Source: Frankia sp. AgB1.9 (GTDB lineage: Bacteria; Actinomycetota; Actinomycetes; Frankiales; Frankiaceae). Taken from it: a stretch of 64,000 nt of DNA. The position numbers and the translations under genes were made by a program. Within the stretch, counting starts at the first letter, position 1, and each line of letters starts with the position of its first letter. A model generated the notes under the pieces. It saw only the letters and a list, made by a program, of their open reading frames with translations. It was not told the DNA's origin and made no database searches. Location: contig NZ_JADWYX010000001.1 in the NCBI RefSeq assembly GCF_016786355.1, positions 62,001-126,000 of the forward strand. Direction: 5' to 3'. This document shows positions 41,325-50,258 of this stretch, piece after piece.

Positions 41325-41465
41325 ATGGCCCGCTACCGCTGCCCCGCGTGCAAAGCCAAGTCCCAGAAGGTCGCGACGCGGGCCGAGGCTGCCGCACTGC
41401 TGGAGACGCACCGCCAGTTCTTCTGTGTCGGCGCTGCCTCCGTAGGGCGCAAGGCGAACCGTTGA
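41325..41465 (+). CDS. Small zinc-ribbon-like protein
   Basis: 46 residues; AAGGAG 10 nt upstream. RCPACKAKSQ at the start and a third cysteine in FFCVG suggest a partial zinc ribbon. Basic. Overlaps the next frame by 1 nt (TGATG). Function unknown. Confidence 0.55.
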   Translation: MARYRCPACKAKSQKVATRAEAAALLETHRQFFCVGAASVGRKANR

Positions 41466-41584
41466 TGAGCGGCAGACCCATTCCCGGTCGAGGCGGTCGG
41501 GTAAGGTCTCTGCCATCGACTCCGGCTCGTCTGGATGTCCATGAGCAGGCTCCCGCCGGTCCAGCCGGCCACATCAACGCCTGA
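41465..41584 (+). CDS. Possible 39-residue protein
   Basis: ATG within the stop of the zinc-ribbon gene. Gly/Pro/Arg-rich start (SGRPIPGRGGRVRSLPSTPA). Coupled position is the only support. Confidence 0.35.
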   Translation: MSGRPIPGRGGRVRSLPSTPARLDVHEQAPAGPAGHINA

Positions 41585-41649
41585 CAAGATCTGCCCCTCG
41601 TTTTCGGGGGCTGATCGTCATGCAGTCATGGACGTGATGGGAGAACCTC

Positions 41650-41982
41650 TTGAACAACGACCAAGTCCCGAACACCCGTGAGACCCGCGACGGACATCCG
41701 GTGGCGTCTCTCCGAGTGGCCGGGGTACGCGAGGCCGCATTGCGCCGCCGGACCGAAGGCCCAACCGAAGAAGATCGGCGCGCCGCTGAGCGGGCACGCC
41801 GGCCGGTCGACAAGATCCGTGTCGCGATCGAAGCGGCAGACTCGGCGACACTGCGGGCGGCCCTGCTCGCAGTCGTCGACAACTGCACCAACGCCGACGG
41901 CACACCGATGGTGATGGACGGCGGGGTGCTCGAAGTGCTGGGCGTGCAGCTCGGGACGAGAAAGCCTCGCCAGAGCCGCTGA
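41650..41982 (+). CDS. Hypothetical protein
   Basis: 110 residues from a TTG with GGGAGA 8 nt upstream. Basic, helical N-terminal two thirds (REAALRRRTEGPTEEDRRAA), then ATLRAALLAVVDNC and a small strand-rich end. No family recognised. Last rightward gene before the convergent tape-measure gene. Confidence 0.55.
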   Translation: MNNDQVPNTRETRDGHPVASLRVAGVREAALRRRTEGPTEEDRRAAERARRPVDKIRVAIEAADSATLRAALLAVVDNCTNADGTPMVMDGGVLEVLGVQLGTRKPRQSR

Positions 41983-42002
41983 GACGGCCCCAGACGTGCG
42001 AA

Positions 42003-42032
42003 CGGCCCGCCACCCACCCTGGGCGCGGGCCG
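42003..42032. terminator. Bidirectional terminator between convergent operons
   Basis: Eight-base arms CGGCCCGC and GCGGGCCG with a 14-nt loop, between the rightward gene ending at 41982 and the leftward tape-measure gene ending at 42078. Confidence 0.55.
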
Positions 42033-42077
42033 GTCGGCTTACGGTCGATCTGGGCGCCAAGGGCGCCAAGTCGCACC

Positions 42078-45000
42078 TCAGCGCCCGGCGATCCGGGCGA
42101 GTCCGTTGGTCGGGTTGCGGCGGTTGACGCGCAACGCTTCCTGCTGCACACCCTTGTAGACGTTCCGGCCGTTCAGGTTGATGTCGGGCTGCTGGACGAT
42201 AACCGTGATGGTCGGCCCCGCGCCCGAACTGCCGAACTGGGAGGGGAGCCCGACCCAGCCGCCCGTCGCCTTCCCGCCGGCCAGCATCGACTGCGTCTCG
42301 CCTGCGGGGTGGATGTAGGCAGGTGCGCCGAACACGGCCAGCTCGGGGCCTCGTTCACCGACAAGTACAGCCTGGCCGACGGGAGGGGAACCACCGTCGG
42401 CGAACGGCGCGATCTTGTTCAACGTGCCGACGAACCCGCCGACCTTCCCGGCCACAGTCGAGATGCCGCCGGTGATGTCGTGGATGGCGCGGGAGATCGA
42501 GTCGAACGTCGTCTTGATCGCGCCCCACACCCAGTCAACCGTGCCCTTGATCCCACCCCAGATCGTGTTCCACGCGGTCTGGAACCCGCGGCCGGCGGCA
42601 CCGATGACCTTGTCGAAGGCGTCGCCGATCGAGTGGAACGTGGGGGACAGGAACCCGTCCCAGATGTCAGACAGTGCCCTCTTGATGTCGCCCCAGATGC
42701 TTTTCCAGGTGGATTCGAGCAGGCGCAGCCCGAAGCCAATCACCGAGTCGAAGGCGTTCGCGATGAAGTGGAAGGTGGGTTCGAGGAAGCCGTGCCACAC
42801 GTCCGACAGGGCCGTCTTGATCCCACCCCAGATGAGATCCCAGGTCGACTTGAGTGTCCGCAGGGCGAAGCCGATCACCGAGTCGAAGGCTGCGGCGATG
42901 GTGTGGAAGATCGGCGAGAGGAAGCCGTTCCAGATCGCCGACAGCGCATCCTTGATCGCTCCCCAGACGGTGTGCCAAGCGGTCTCCAGACCTCGCAGCG
43001 CCGTGCCGATGACCGTGTCGAATGCCTTGGCGATCCAGTGGAACGTCGGCGAGAGGACCGAGTTCCACACCCAGTCGACAGCCTTCCCGAGCGCGTTCCA
43101 CACGACCCGCCAAGCGGTCTCAAAGCCGCGGATGGCCGTGCCGATCGTCTTCTCCAGGATCGACGCGACTGCCTTGCCGAATGGTTCGAGGACGCTGTGC
43201 CAGAACCACTTGACCGCCTTTTCGATGGCCCGGTAGGCGATCTCCCAGGCGAGAATCTGAAGACGGATAGGGAGCAACAGGAGGTTGATCGCCTTCGCGA
43301 TGTCCTTCAGGATTGGCTCGACGACGTGCCAGGTGTCGGACACGGCCGTCTTGACGTCATGCCAGGCGTCGTGCCAAACCTTCTTGATCCCGCCTGTTAC
43401 GTCATGCCATGCCTTCTCGATGCCCTTGATCGAGTCCTTGAAGCCGTTGACGAACGGCCGGATCTGGTCGCTCAGCCAGTGAAGCGTGTCGTGCCACGCC
43501 GTCTTCAGCGCTCCCCACACGGCATGCCACGCACTCTCGACCGCGTGCCAGGCCGTCTTCAGGCCGCCGAGAACCGCATCCCAGGCGACCTCCAAGCCGT
43601 GTACGACCGCATGCCACGCAGTTTTCAGCGCATCCCAGGTGGCGAACCATGCGATTTTGATGCCGGCCCAGGCGACCCGGAACGCGGTTTCGACGCCCTT
43701 CCAATGCTTGATCAGCTCGTAAATACCGGCCGCGAGCAGCGCGACAGCAATGATGATCGCGCCGATCGGGTTCGCGTCGGCGGCGGTGTCGAAACCGAGC
43801 ATCGCGCCCGTAGCTGCAAGGAGACCGGCGATAAGATCGCCAATCCACATGGCTACGGAGATGCCCATCAGGGCGCCGAGGCTAAGAATCATCCCTTCGG
43901 CGATGTTCGGATGTTTGGCGAAGAAGTCAGCGATGTGTTCCAGGGGCGGGATCAGCTTGTTGCCGAGTTCGATGCCCAGCGAGACAGTCTTCTCCTTGAG
44001 TTCCTTCATCTGCTGGGAGAACGAGTTCGCTTCGGTCTGCTTGAACGCCTTGTTGATGTCACCGGTAGCAGCCCCGGCGGCCTTGACCTTCTCCATGTAG
44101 ACGTCGTAGCTGCCGATCATCTCTTGGATGCCCTGGCCACCCTTGGACCCGAACAGGTCGGTAAGCGCTACCGCCTTTTTCATGTCCGAGCCGGGGCCAG
44201 TGCCGTAGAGCTTGTCGAGCTTTCCCTTGAGGTCCGTGATGGCGGCCGGAAGGCCGCCCTTCTGGATATCGTTCTCCAGGCCGGTCACGAAATCTTTGGT
44301 CGTCAGGTGGAGCTGGCCGAGTACTTCCTTAGCCGTGCCGGCGGGCTTCAACATGTACTTCATGACGTTGGTGAACTGGGTACCTGCCTGCGCACCACGG
44401 CCGTTCATGTCACCGAACAGCGCGAGGGACGCCGTCACGTCCTTCACGGACATGCCGTAGTTCTTCCAAATGGCGACGTTGCCCTTGCCGAAGGCGTCTG
44501 CCATGTCCTGCATCGACATGTCGCCTTCGCCAACGGCGGCGACGAGCTGACCGGTGGCCTGGCTCAGGTTCTGCATGCCGGGCAGTCCGGAGACCATCGC
44601 CGCGTCGAGGGCGTTCGTGACGTCGGTCAGATTCGCGCCCGATACGGCCGCGGCCTTGCCGGCCACCGTGAGGACATCCATTGCCTTGGGGGCGTTCACG
44701 CCCATCGACTTGGTTGCGGCCTCGACGTGCAAGAGCGCTTCGGCGAGTGAGTCCGGGTCTTGCCCGACCTTGCCGGCTAGACTGAGAACCTGGCTCTTCA
44801 GCGAATTGACCGTAGGGATGGTCATGCCCAGCTGGGAGTTGAGCTTCTCCATCTCCGCGTCGAAAGACGACGCGAGATGCACCGACTCGGCGGCGATCGC
44901 GACGAGACCGACTGCCGACGCCTTGCCAAACTTGACCATCGCGTCGTTCATCGACGCGACAGCCTTCTCCCGCGAGGCGGCTATCTTCGCGTCAGCCGCA

Positions 45001-45323
45001 GCCTGTGAGGCCACCTGGGCGTCCAGTGCGGCTTGCCATTCGAGGGTCCCCGCAGTCGCGGCCCGAGACTGGGCGACCTGCATTTTCATCGCGTTGCGGT
45101 CGGCCGCCACACCTTGGGCCGCCCATTCGGCGTCCCACGCCGCACCCCACTTGGCCGCACCTTCGGCGCCGGATGCGGCCATCGCGTCGTCTGCGGCCTT
45201 GACAGCCGCCGTGCCCTGCTCGGCGAAGGTCTTGATACTGCCGACCGCTTCTTTCATGCCGGCCGCGAACTCGGCGGTATCCGTGATCAGGCGGATTACG
45301 GCCGGCGGCAACAGGTCACTCAC
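42078..45323 (-). CDS. Phage tail tape-measure protein (TP901-like)
   Basis: 1081 residues from the GTG at 45323 (GAGGGGG, 8 nt spacing). Residues about 140-360 match the conserved TP901-type region (FDAEMEKLNSQLGMTIPTVN, later GMSVKDVTASLALFGDMNGR). A hydrophobic stretch at about 490-550 (LGALMGISVAMWIGDLIAGL) is typical. The middle and C-terminal half consist of Trp-containing helical repeats (WHAVWGALKTAW, and four longer units around FDSVIGFALR). The end has the usual ADGGSPPVGQAVLVGERGPE segment. Tape measures set tail length in siphoviruses. The gene follows a small gene by an 8-nt overlap, as a tail-assembly chaperone would, but no other tail gene is recognised. Confidence 0.9.
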   Translation of the reverse strand: MSDLLPPAVIRLITDTAEFAAGMKEAVGSIKTFAEQGTAAVKAADDAMAASGAEGAAKWGAAWDAEWAAQGVAADRNAMKMQVAQSRAATAGTLEWQAALDAQVASQAAADAKIAASREKAVASMNDAMVKFGKASAVGLVAIAAESVHLASSFDAEMEKLNSQLGMTIPTVNSLKSQVLSLAGKVGQDPDSLAEALLHVEAATKSMGVNAPKAMDVLTVAGKAAAVSGANLTDVTNALDAAMVSGLPGMQNLSQATGQLVAAVGEGDMSMQDMADAFGKGNVAIWKNYGMSVKDVTASLALFGDMNGRGAQAGTQFTNVMKYMLKPAGTAKEVLGQLHLTTKDFVTGLENDIQKGGLPAAITDLKGKLDKLYGTGPGSDMKKAVALTDLFGSKGGQGIQEMIGSYDVYMEKVKAAGAATGDINKAFKQTEANSFSQQMKELKEKTVSLGIELGNKLIPPLEHIADFFAKHPNIAEGMILSLGALMGISVAMWIGDLIAGLLAATGAMLGFDTAADANPIGAIIIAVALLAAGIYELIKHWKGVETAFRVAWAGIKIAWFATWDALKTAWHAVVHGLEVAWDAVLGGLKTAWHAVESAWHAVWGALKTAWHDTLHWLSDQIRPFVNGFKDSIKGIEKAWHDVTGGIKKVWHDAWHDVKTAVSDTWHVVEPILKDIAKAINLLLLPIRLQILAWEIAYRAIEKAVKWFWHSVLEPFGKAVASILEKTIGTAIRGFETAWRVVWNALGKAVDWVWNSVLSPTFHWIAKAFDTVIGTALRGLETAWHTVWGAIKDALSAIWNGFLSPIFHTIAAAFDSVIGFALRTLKSTWDLIWGGIKTALSDVWHGFLEPTFHFIANAFDSVIGFGLRLLESTWKSIWGDIKRALSDIWDGFLSPTFHSIGDAFDKVIGAAGRGFQTAWNTIWGGIKGTVDWVWGAIKTTFDSISRAIHDITGGISTVAGKVGGFVGTLNKIAPFADGGSPPVGQAVLVGERGPELAVFGAPAYIHPAGETQSMLAGGKATGGWVGLPSQFGSSGAGPTITVIVQQPDINLNGRNVYKGVQQEALRVNRRNPTNGLARIAGR

Positions 45324-45615
45324 GTCCGGCCCCCTCGCGGGCGGTGATCTCAAGGGCTTCCGCGAGGGCGGCGGTCGGGTCCTCCGAACGCAGCAGTTCG
45401 CCGATGGAAGTCACGAGAGCGGTGATCAGCAAGCGCTGAGCCTGCAACGCCCGGAGTTGCCGTACGACGACGTTCTTCGCGGGCCGCGGGGTGGAGAGAA
45501 TTTCCGCGATGACTGCCTCGGTCGCGGTCGTATCACGGCGCCAGCCGGCTACGATGAGGCACAGCGACGCGGCCCGGAACATGTTTCCGTCTGGCATTCC
45601 GCTCGACTGGCTCAT
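45316..45615 (-). CDS. Small protein upstream of the tape measure; positional tail-chaperone candidate
   Basis: 99 residues; strong AGGAGG ribosome site. Helical (RQLRALQAQRLLITALVTSI, then EDPTAALAEALEITAREGAG). In siphoviruses the gene directly upstream of the tape measure encodes a tail-assembly chaperone, often with a -1 frameshift; I see no slippery heptamer here. Overlaps the tape-measure start by 8 nt. Confidence 0.55.
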   Translation of the reverse strand: MSQSSGMPDGNMFRAASLCLIVAGWRRDTTATEAVIAEILSTPRPAKNVVVRQLRALQAQRLLITALVTSIGELLRSEDPTAALAEALEITAREGAGRE

Positions 45616-45695
45616 CTCACCTCCTGGCCTTCTGGTTCCGTAATGATGCTGTCGCTTTGGGTTGTGCTCGGTAATTCTTTTGTTCTCGCGGGTTA

Positions 45696-45719
45696 GAACC
45701 AGCGGAAAGTAGCTGGTTC
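45696..45719 (-). terminator. Hairpin after the 45721 gene
   Basis: Perfect 8-bp arms GAACCAGC and GCTGGTTC with an 8-nt loop, 1 nt after the stop. The adjacent ~75 bp to 45616 are the most A/T-rich in this block and probably hold the promoter for the tape-measure pair. Confidence 0.55.
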
Positions 45720-45720
45720 G

Positions 45721-46053
45721 CTACGCCTTTTCGGTCGGGTCTTCGGACTGGTAGAACGGCGTCAGCGGCACCAGTCCGCCGACCACGGCGCCGTTCTCGG
45801 CCACCAGATCGACAAACGGCGTGTCCGCGGTAAACGTCAGCACCCCGTCGGGTCCCGCGCCGATCGCGGTCGGAACGGTCGAGACCCGCTCGACCAATGC
45901 CGCCTGGTAGGCCGCCGCCCGCTGCGGCAGCGACGCCGGATCACCACCAGCCGCACCGACCGCACGACTCCAGGCACCGCCCGCCAGCACATCAACCGGC
46001 GTGCGGACCGGGTTCACTCCGTCGATGGCAAACGGCCGGTTGTGGACGAACAC
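45721..46053 (-). CDS. Hypothetical phage-type protein
   Basis: 110 residues from the GTG at 46053 (GGAGGG, 6 nt). Mixed alpha/beta (FVHNRPFAIDGVNPVRTPVD; DGVLTFTADTPFVDLVAENG). No family recognised; the order of small genes before the tape measure suggests a head-tail or tail accessory protein. Confidence 0.55.
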   Translation of the reverse strand: MFVHNRPFAIDGVNPVRTPVDVLAGGAWSRAVGAAGGDPASLPQRAAAYQAALVERVSTVPTAIGAGPDGVLTFTADTPFVDLVAENGAVVGGLVPLTPFYQSEDPTEKA

Positions 46054-46055
46054 GG

Positions 46056-46424
46056 TCAGCCCTCCCCGGCGATTAGTGGGGCGATCTCGTCGCGGAACTG
46101 GCGTGCCCCGGTCTGAAATCCCTCCGGGTAGCGGTCGGGAAGGGGCGCCATCGCGTCGGTAAGCGCGCCTACTGCAGCCGCCGCGTCGCGAATCAGGTCC
46201 TGTCGGCCGATCCGCCAGACCATGGCGAGCCGGGGCCGTAGGGGGTCCATCAGGGCGATCGCGTCGACCTGGTCGAGGTCGACGGCAATGTCCGACGCCC
46301 ACCGGTATCCGTCGGCACGACCGGTCTCGAAGTTCGCCGACCGTTCCGCCTCCAGGGTGCGGATTCGGTCTTCGGACACGCGCCGAGCGGACCGGTACCG
46401 CTCGATCGTCGAGGCGCTGGCCAT
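46056..46424 (-). CDS. Hypothetical protein
   Basis: 122 residues. Charged helix at the start (ASTIERYRSARRVSEDRIRT), then ADGYRWASDIAVDLDQVDAI. Adjacent to its neighbours by 2-3 nt. Function unknown. Confidence 0.58.
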   Translation of the reverse strand: MASASTIERYRSARRVSEDRIRTLEAERSANFETGRADGYRWASDIAVDLDQVDAIALMDPLRPRLAMVWRIGRQDLIRDAAAAVGALTDAMAPLPDRYPEGFQTGARQFRDEIAPLIAGEG

Positions 46425-46427
46425 CGG

Positions 46428-47066
46428 TCAGCCCTCCGCTGGCGGCTTGGTGCCTTGCGCCGCCCTGAACAGAGCGGTGATCGCCGCCTGGGCGACAAGC
46501 GGAACCTCATGGTGTCCCGCCATCGCGCCGAAACTCTCGGTCTCGATTCCGAACGCGGGCAGCGCCACGCTGGAGGCGTCGCCGAGGGTCTGCACCGCTG
46601 TCTGGACCAGCCAGTTCGGCTGACCGCGCAGATCGGCGCGCCGCGTCTCCCACCGGGCGAACTCGTGGGCCAGGACCAGGACCCGCTGCAGCAGGCCGGG
46701 AAGCTCCTCCTCGAGTGCGTCCCGCTCGGCGACGATCTCGGCCCTGATTCCGGCGATCCGTTCCCGCTCGACAGCGAGCCTCTCGGCTTCCCGCTCGGCC
46801 GCCTGGCGGGCCAGGGTGTCCTGCCAGTCCTGTTCCCGTTGGCGCAGCTCGGCCGCAGCCTGGTCCGCTTCGGCCTGCCTCGCCGCGGCGACCGCTCGGG
46901 CCTTGTCGAGCGCGTCGAGCCGGGCGCGGTCGACGTCTTCGTTGGCCTGTACAGCGGCCTGCTCGGCGGCGAACGCGTCAGCGGTCGCCTGCTCGGCGGC
47001 GGTCTCCACGTCGGCGGCGTTGAGGTCAGCAATCGACGTCGAGGTGATACCGGACTTGGTCGTCAT
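46428..47066 (-). CDS. Coiled-coil protein, possibly scaffold-like
   Basis: 212 residues. Residues 15-130 are an uninterrupted Ala/Glu/Gln/Arg coiled coil (AADVETAAEQATADAFAAEQ; AAELRQREQDWQDTLARQAA). A compact C-terminal domain follows. Scaffold proteins of phages have this shape, but no capsid gene is nearby. ATG overlaps the upstream stop by 4 nt. Confidence 0.58.
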   Translation of the reverse strand: MTTKSGITSTSIADLNAADVETAAEQATADAFAAEQAAVQANEDVDRARLDALDKARAVAAARQAEADQAAAELRQREQDWQDTLARQAAEREAERLAVERERIAGIRAEIVAERDALEEELPGLLQRVLVLAHEFARWETRRADLRGQPNWLVQTAVQTLGDASSVALPAFGIETESFGAMAGHHEVPLVAQAAITALFRAAQGTKPPAEG

Positions 47067-47722
47067 GCTCGGCCTCCCGGCCCGGACAGATGGGCTGGGC
47101 CGAAGCCCGGGGACTTGTAGAGGGCGGCTGGTCGCTGTGTCTGCTCCAGCGCGTCACGCGTCTCGGCCATCGACGCGGCGAGACGGTCAAGCTGGTCCGT
47201 GAGCGGCTTCATCGCCTTCTCAAGGACGGCCTTGGTGATGGCGTTCGTGTCGACGACCGGCGCGGACTTCGGTGTCACGGTCTTCACCAGCGGAACGGCG
47301 GCGTGTTCGGCTTCGAGATTGCGAGCACGGCCGTCCCACATCCGCCATGTGCCGCCGTGGCCCTGAAGGTCACGGATACGGCGAGCCTCTGTGACCTCGG
47401 CTGCACGGTCGTACGCAGACATGTCCAGCAGCTGTTGGGCCCGGTCGAGCAGTTGAGCGACAGGCCCCGGACCTATTCCCATGGACTTGCAGACATCCGC
47501 TTCATAGGCGGTGCGGTCCCGCTCGCCGGCCTGCGCAAGCGCCTTGTCACGTAGCCCGGCGAGGATGACGGTCGCAGCGGCCTTCGCGAGCACACCAGCG
47601 CCATCCGCGCGCTTCTCTACCTCCGCGACGTCGGCGAGGATCACCATCGCGTCGGCGACATCGGCGGGGCGGACTGCCGCAGCGGCTGCGGCCTTCTTGA
47701 GTCGTTTCTCGACTTGAGACAT
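47063..47722 (-). CDS. Hypothetical helical protein
   Basis: 219 residues. Basic Ala/Lys-rich start (EKRLKKAAAAAAVRPADVAD), central helices with ARRIRDLQGHGGTWRMWDGR, and a C-terminal helix plus Pro tail. No family recognised. A 112-nt gap with a short GCCCT-AGGGC hairpin separates it from the preceding gene. Confidence 0.58.
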   Translation of the reverse strand: MSQVEKRLKKAAAAAAVRPADVADAMVILADVAEVEKRADGAGVLAKAAATVILAGLRDKALAQAGERDRTAYEADVCKSMGIGPGPVAQLLDRAQQLLDMSAYDRAAEVTEARRIRDLQGHGGTWRMWDGRARNLEAEHAAVPLVKTVTPKSAPVVDTNAITKAVLEKAMKPLTDQLDRLAASMAETRDALEQTQRPAALYKSPGFGPAHLSGPGGRA

Positions 47723-47834
47723 CTCCCGGCTTCTTCACGGCTGTGGGTGGGCGTCTGTCGAACGTCCCCATCTGCCGCTACTCGCCGGCGCCTTTGCCCT
47801 CCGGAAGGGCGCGCCTTGCCTTTTTCGCGCGCTG

Positions 47835-48416
47835 CTACGCGGCCTTGTCGTTCGCCGCGCGGCGGGGTCGTCCAGGGCGACGGGTCGCATACCAGGTGGC
47901 CAGGCTGTCCGTGGACAGTTCCCAGCTGCGTCCGAGCTTCCGCGCCTCGATGGCGCCCTGTTCAGCCCGGTTCCGCAGCCGGGCTGCACTGAGCCCGGTC
48001 CATTGGGACGCTTCCGTTACCGACACCCACGGTGCCATGTCGTCCGTGTCGAGAGCGAATCCCTTGCGCAAGCTTTTTGGAGCCTGCCGATCGGAGGCGA
48101 AGGTGAGCTGTCCCTGCCAGGCTTCCACAGTCTCGCGGAGAACGGGAATCGCCGCGCGGACCGCGTTCTCGCACTCAATAGGTAGCCCGGCCTCAATGGC
48201 GGCCTTCAGAAGGGCGAGAAGGCCTGCGGACGCGGACCCGGATAGATACGCCGTCCCATGCGCCGAGAGGGCGTCCAGCGCCTTCACGGCCCGCGCGGGA
48301 AGCGTCCCGTCCCGGCGCTGCACTACCGCGGCTCCAATCCGGCCGGCATCTCCGAGCCGGGCGACGTCAAGGCCGTCGACGACAGTCGCCGGGCCCGCCA
48401 CGTGGACGGCGGTCAC
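47835..48416 (-). CDS. Protein with C-terminal excisionase-type helix-turn-helix
   Basis: 193 residues, GTG overlapping the preceding stop. The first ~120 residues are unrecognised. The last 60 form an AlpA/excisionase-like domain: WVSVTEASQWTGLSAARLRN, then RAEQGAIEARKLGRSWELST and a basic tail. May regulate this block. Confidence 0.65.
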   Translation of the reverse strand: MTAVHVAGPATVVDGLDVARLGDAGRIGAAVVQRRDGTLPARAVKALDALSAHGTAYLSGSASAGLLALLKAAIEAGLPIECENAVRAAIPVLRETVEAWQGQLTFASDRQAPKSLRKGFALDTDDMAPWVSVTEASQWTGLSAARLRNRAEQGAIEARKLGRSWELSTDSLATWYATRRPGRPRRAANDKAA

Positions 48417-48772
48417 GCCTCGTCGTCCACCATCATCGCGACCCGAAGGCCGAGTTCGGCAAGGCTCGGCCGGTCAGGGCCTGCCAGGGACGCTGCGACC
48501 GTCGCCATTGCCGCCAGCCGTTCCGCCGACTCGGTGACGACGCGGGCCATCGTGGCGGCCACCCCGTCGGCGCTGCCACAAACCACCAGCCAGACCTGCG
48601 GGTCATCCGGGGTGTCATCGTCATCGTCGTCCGTGTCGGGAGTGTCGTCACCGATCCCGGCGGCGTCACAGAGCTGTTGGGCAAGCCGACCAGTCAGGCG
48701 GTCGACGTCCTGCCCTGCGGCGAGCGTGACTGCTTCGACCGCTTCGGCGAGACGGGACTTGTAGGAGGTCAC
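48413..48772 (-). CDS. Acidic hypothetical protein
   Basis: 119 residues, GTGA overlap with the preceding gene. Two helical parts separated by an Asp run (DDTPDTDDDDDDTPDD). Function unknown. Confidence 0.58.
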   Translation of the reverse strand: MTSYKSRLAEAVEAVTLAAGQDVDRLTGRLAQQLCDAAGIGDDTPDTDDDDDDTPDDPQVWLVVCGSADGVAATMARVVTESAERLAAMATVAASLAGPDRPSLAELGLRVAMMVDDEA

Positions 48773-49083
48773 GGCGCCTCCAGGCCCGGATGTTTCGCCC
48801 TCTGCGTTTCAGAAACGGGGCCCGGTGTATCAGTTCCTGGGTATCGGTTCGGAAGCGATACGGCGTCGCCGGTGATGTCGTCGAGCACGAGGCCGACCGT
48901 CTCATAGATCACGGTACCGCCCGGTCCGACGGCGGTAAGCACCCCGACCGGTCGGCCTTCCGAATCGGTATCCGTCCTGCCGTAGGTCGCGTAACCGCCC
49001 TGTGCCCACAGCAGGTCGCCGCGCGCCATCTCGGCCTCCCAGACGTCCATAGCGGCAATCACCGAATCCCACCCGCCGGTCAT
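48769..49083 (-). CDS. Small hypothetical protein
   Basis: 104 residues from the ATG at 49083 (GAGGA, 7 nt). Trp/Tyr-containing start (GGWDSVIAAMDVWEAEMARG), then strands (RPVGVLTAVGPGGTVIYETV). Overlaps the preceding gene by 4 nt. Function unknown. Confidence 0.58.
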   Translation of the reverse strand: MTGGWDSVIAAMDVWEAEMARGDLLWAQGGYATYGRTDTDSEGRPVGVLTAVGPGGTVIYETVGLVLDDITGDAVSLPNRYPGTDTPGPVSETQRAKHPGLEAP

Positions 49084-49253
49084 CGGCTGTCCTCGCGGGC
49101 GAGCACAGAGGCGACGCATTCGACGGCCAGCTCGAAGTAGCGATCCCTCTGCTCGTCGGTCAGCGCCAGTTCCGGGCTGTCGGCGATCGCGGTCACTGTG
49201 TGGATGAACTCCGGCGGGGTGCCGTCGGGCCACTGGATCGTCTCGTCGGCCAT
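49080..49253 (-). CDS. Small hypothetical protein
   Basis: 57 residues read directly from the minus strand: MADETIQWPDGTPPEFIHTV and onward to VLAREDSR. Overlaps the upstream stop by 1 nt (TGATG) and the downstream ATG by 4 nt. Its middle (SPELALTDEQRDRYFELAVE) resembles a segment of the 49253-49843 protein (HPDLALTGDQRQAMPGVVRD), so the two may be related. Confidence 0.55.
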   Translation of the reverse strand: MADETIQWPDGTPPEFIHTVTAIADSPELALTDEQRDRYFELAVECVASVLAREDSR

Positions 49254-49843
49254 CAGTTCAGCCCCGGCGTCGGGTGGGCATGCTGGCGCAGCACGTCGCG
49301 GACAACGCCGGGCATGGCCTGGCGCTGATCGCCGGTCAGTGCCAGGTCGGGGTGTGCAATGACCGCGCGGAAGACCTCCAGGAACGCGGCGGCGGTCCGC
49401 TCGTTGATCGCGGCGATCCGCTCGTCGAGTTTCAACCGGGCCATGTCGACGAGGACCCGACGGGCGCCGTCGAGGGCCCGCTCAAAAACGACGACGGCAG
49501 CCCGGACCTGCTCGCCCTGGGCATCGGACCATGTCTCGATGCTGGGGACCTTCGACAGTTGATCCTCGGCGACCTGCGACCAGGCGAGGACTCGCCCGGC
49601 CAGGATCTTCAACGCGGCGAGCGGGTTCTCGACTGGGGTGGGCTCGAAGCCGTCGAGGATGCGGCGGATCTCGTTCTCAGCGGCACGTTCAGCGGCCTTG
49701 GTCTTGGCCTGCCTGCTGGAGCCTCCGTGCATCCGGCACGTCTTCTGGCCGGCCATCGGCGGGTTGGTACAACGCTGGCCTGCCCGGTCGGGGCGCCGCT
49801 TGCCCGAACAGGTCGCGCTACAGCGGGGGTTTGGATGGGTCAC
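49253..49843 (-). CDS. Cys-rich zinc-motif protein (HGGSS type), possibly packaging-related
   Basis: 196 residues from the GTG at 49843 (GGGAG). The N-terminus carries CSATCSGKRR, then GQRCTNPP and TCRMHGGSS, a zinc-binding pattern I know from small proteins encoded near the terminase end of actinophage genomes. The rest is helical (NEIRRILDGFEPTPVENPLA; RALDGARRVLVDMARLKLDE). It is first of the coupled leftward chain. A small-terminase role is possible but no large terminase follows. Confidence 0.6.
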   Translation of the reverse strand: MTHPNPRCSATCSGKRRPDRAGQRCTNPPMAGQKTCRMHGGSSRQAKTKAAERAAENEIRRILDGFEPTPVENPLAALKILAGRVLAWSQVAEDQLSKVPSIETWSDAQGEQVRAAVVVFERALDGARRVLVDMARLKLDERIAAINERTAAAFLEVFRAVIAHPDLALTGDQRQAMPGVVRDVLRQHAHPTPGLN

Positions 49844-49948
49844 GGGGTCTCCCGATAGTGGAAGGGTTGGTGTCGGATACGCGGCGGCCTCGCACACCCG
49901 ACTTGAGCTTCGGCGGGGTGAGTCAGGTCTTGGCGGTGTCGACGGCGT

Positions 49949-50083
49949 TCATGCCGTCCGTCCGTCGCCACGCTGGGTCCGAGCCTTGGAGGTGGCCCGG
50001 CGGTTCGACCACCGTCCTGTCAGGTGGCCGATGACGGCGCAGATGGGCAAGCCGACGGTGAAGATGATTTCGCCCAAGGTCAT
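49949..50083 (-). CDS. Small single-pass membrane protein
   Basis: 44 residues; AAGGGA ribosome site 8 nt before the ATG at 50083. LGEIIFTVGLPICAVIGHLT is a membrane helix, followed by an Arg-rich cytosolic tail. Such tiny proteins occur in phage regions; a holin-like role is a guess. Confidence 0.55.
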   Translation of the reverse strand: MTLGEIIFTVGLPICAVIGHLTGRWSNRRATSKARTQRGDGRTA

Positions 50084-50258
50084 GAGTTTTCCCTTGCGTG
50101 TAGGTGCCGGATGGTTGGGCACTGGCGCGGGCCCTTTCCCCATCCGGACGGGAGCCGGCCCTCTCGGGTTGCCCCGAGCCCGGTGCCGCAGCTGTTCTGG
50201 TTGCCTGAGGCGCGGTGCGGCCGGCGGCTGGGTGGTCCGCGTGGCGGCGGCGACGTGG

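Noticed and set aside
41128-41445. 105-codon ORF from a GTG
   Set aside because: No ribosome site, and its second half overlaps the better-supported Cys-rich gene at 41325 in another frame.
42309-44750. 813-codon plus-strand frame
   Set aside because: Shadow of the tape-measure gene, which has strong family motifs.
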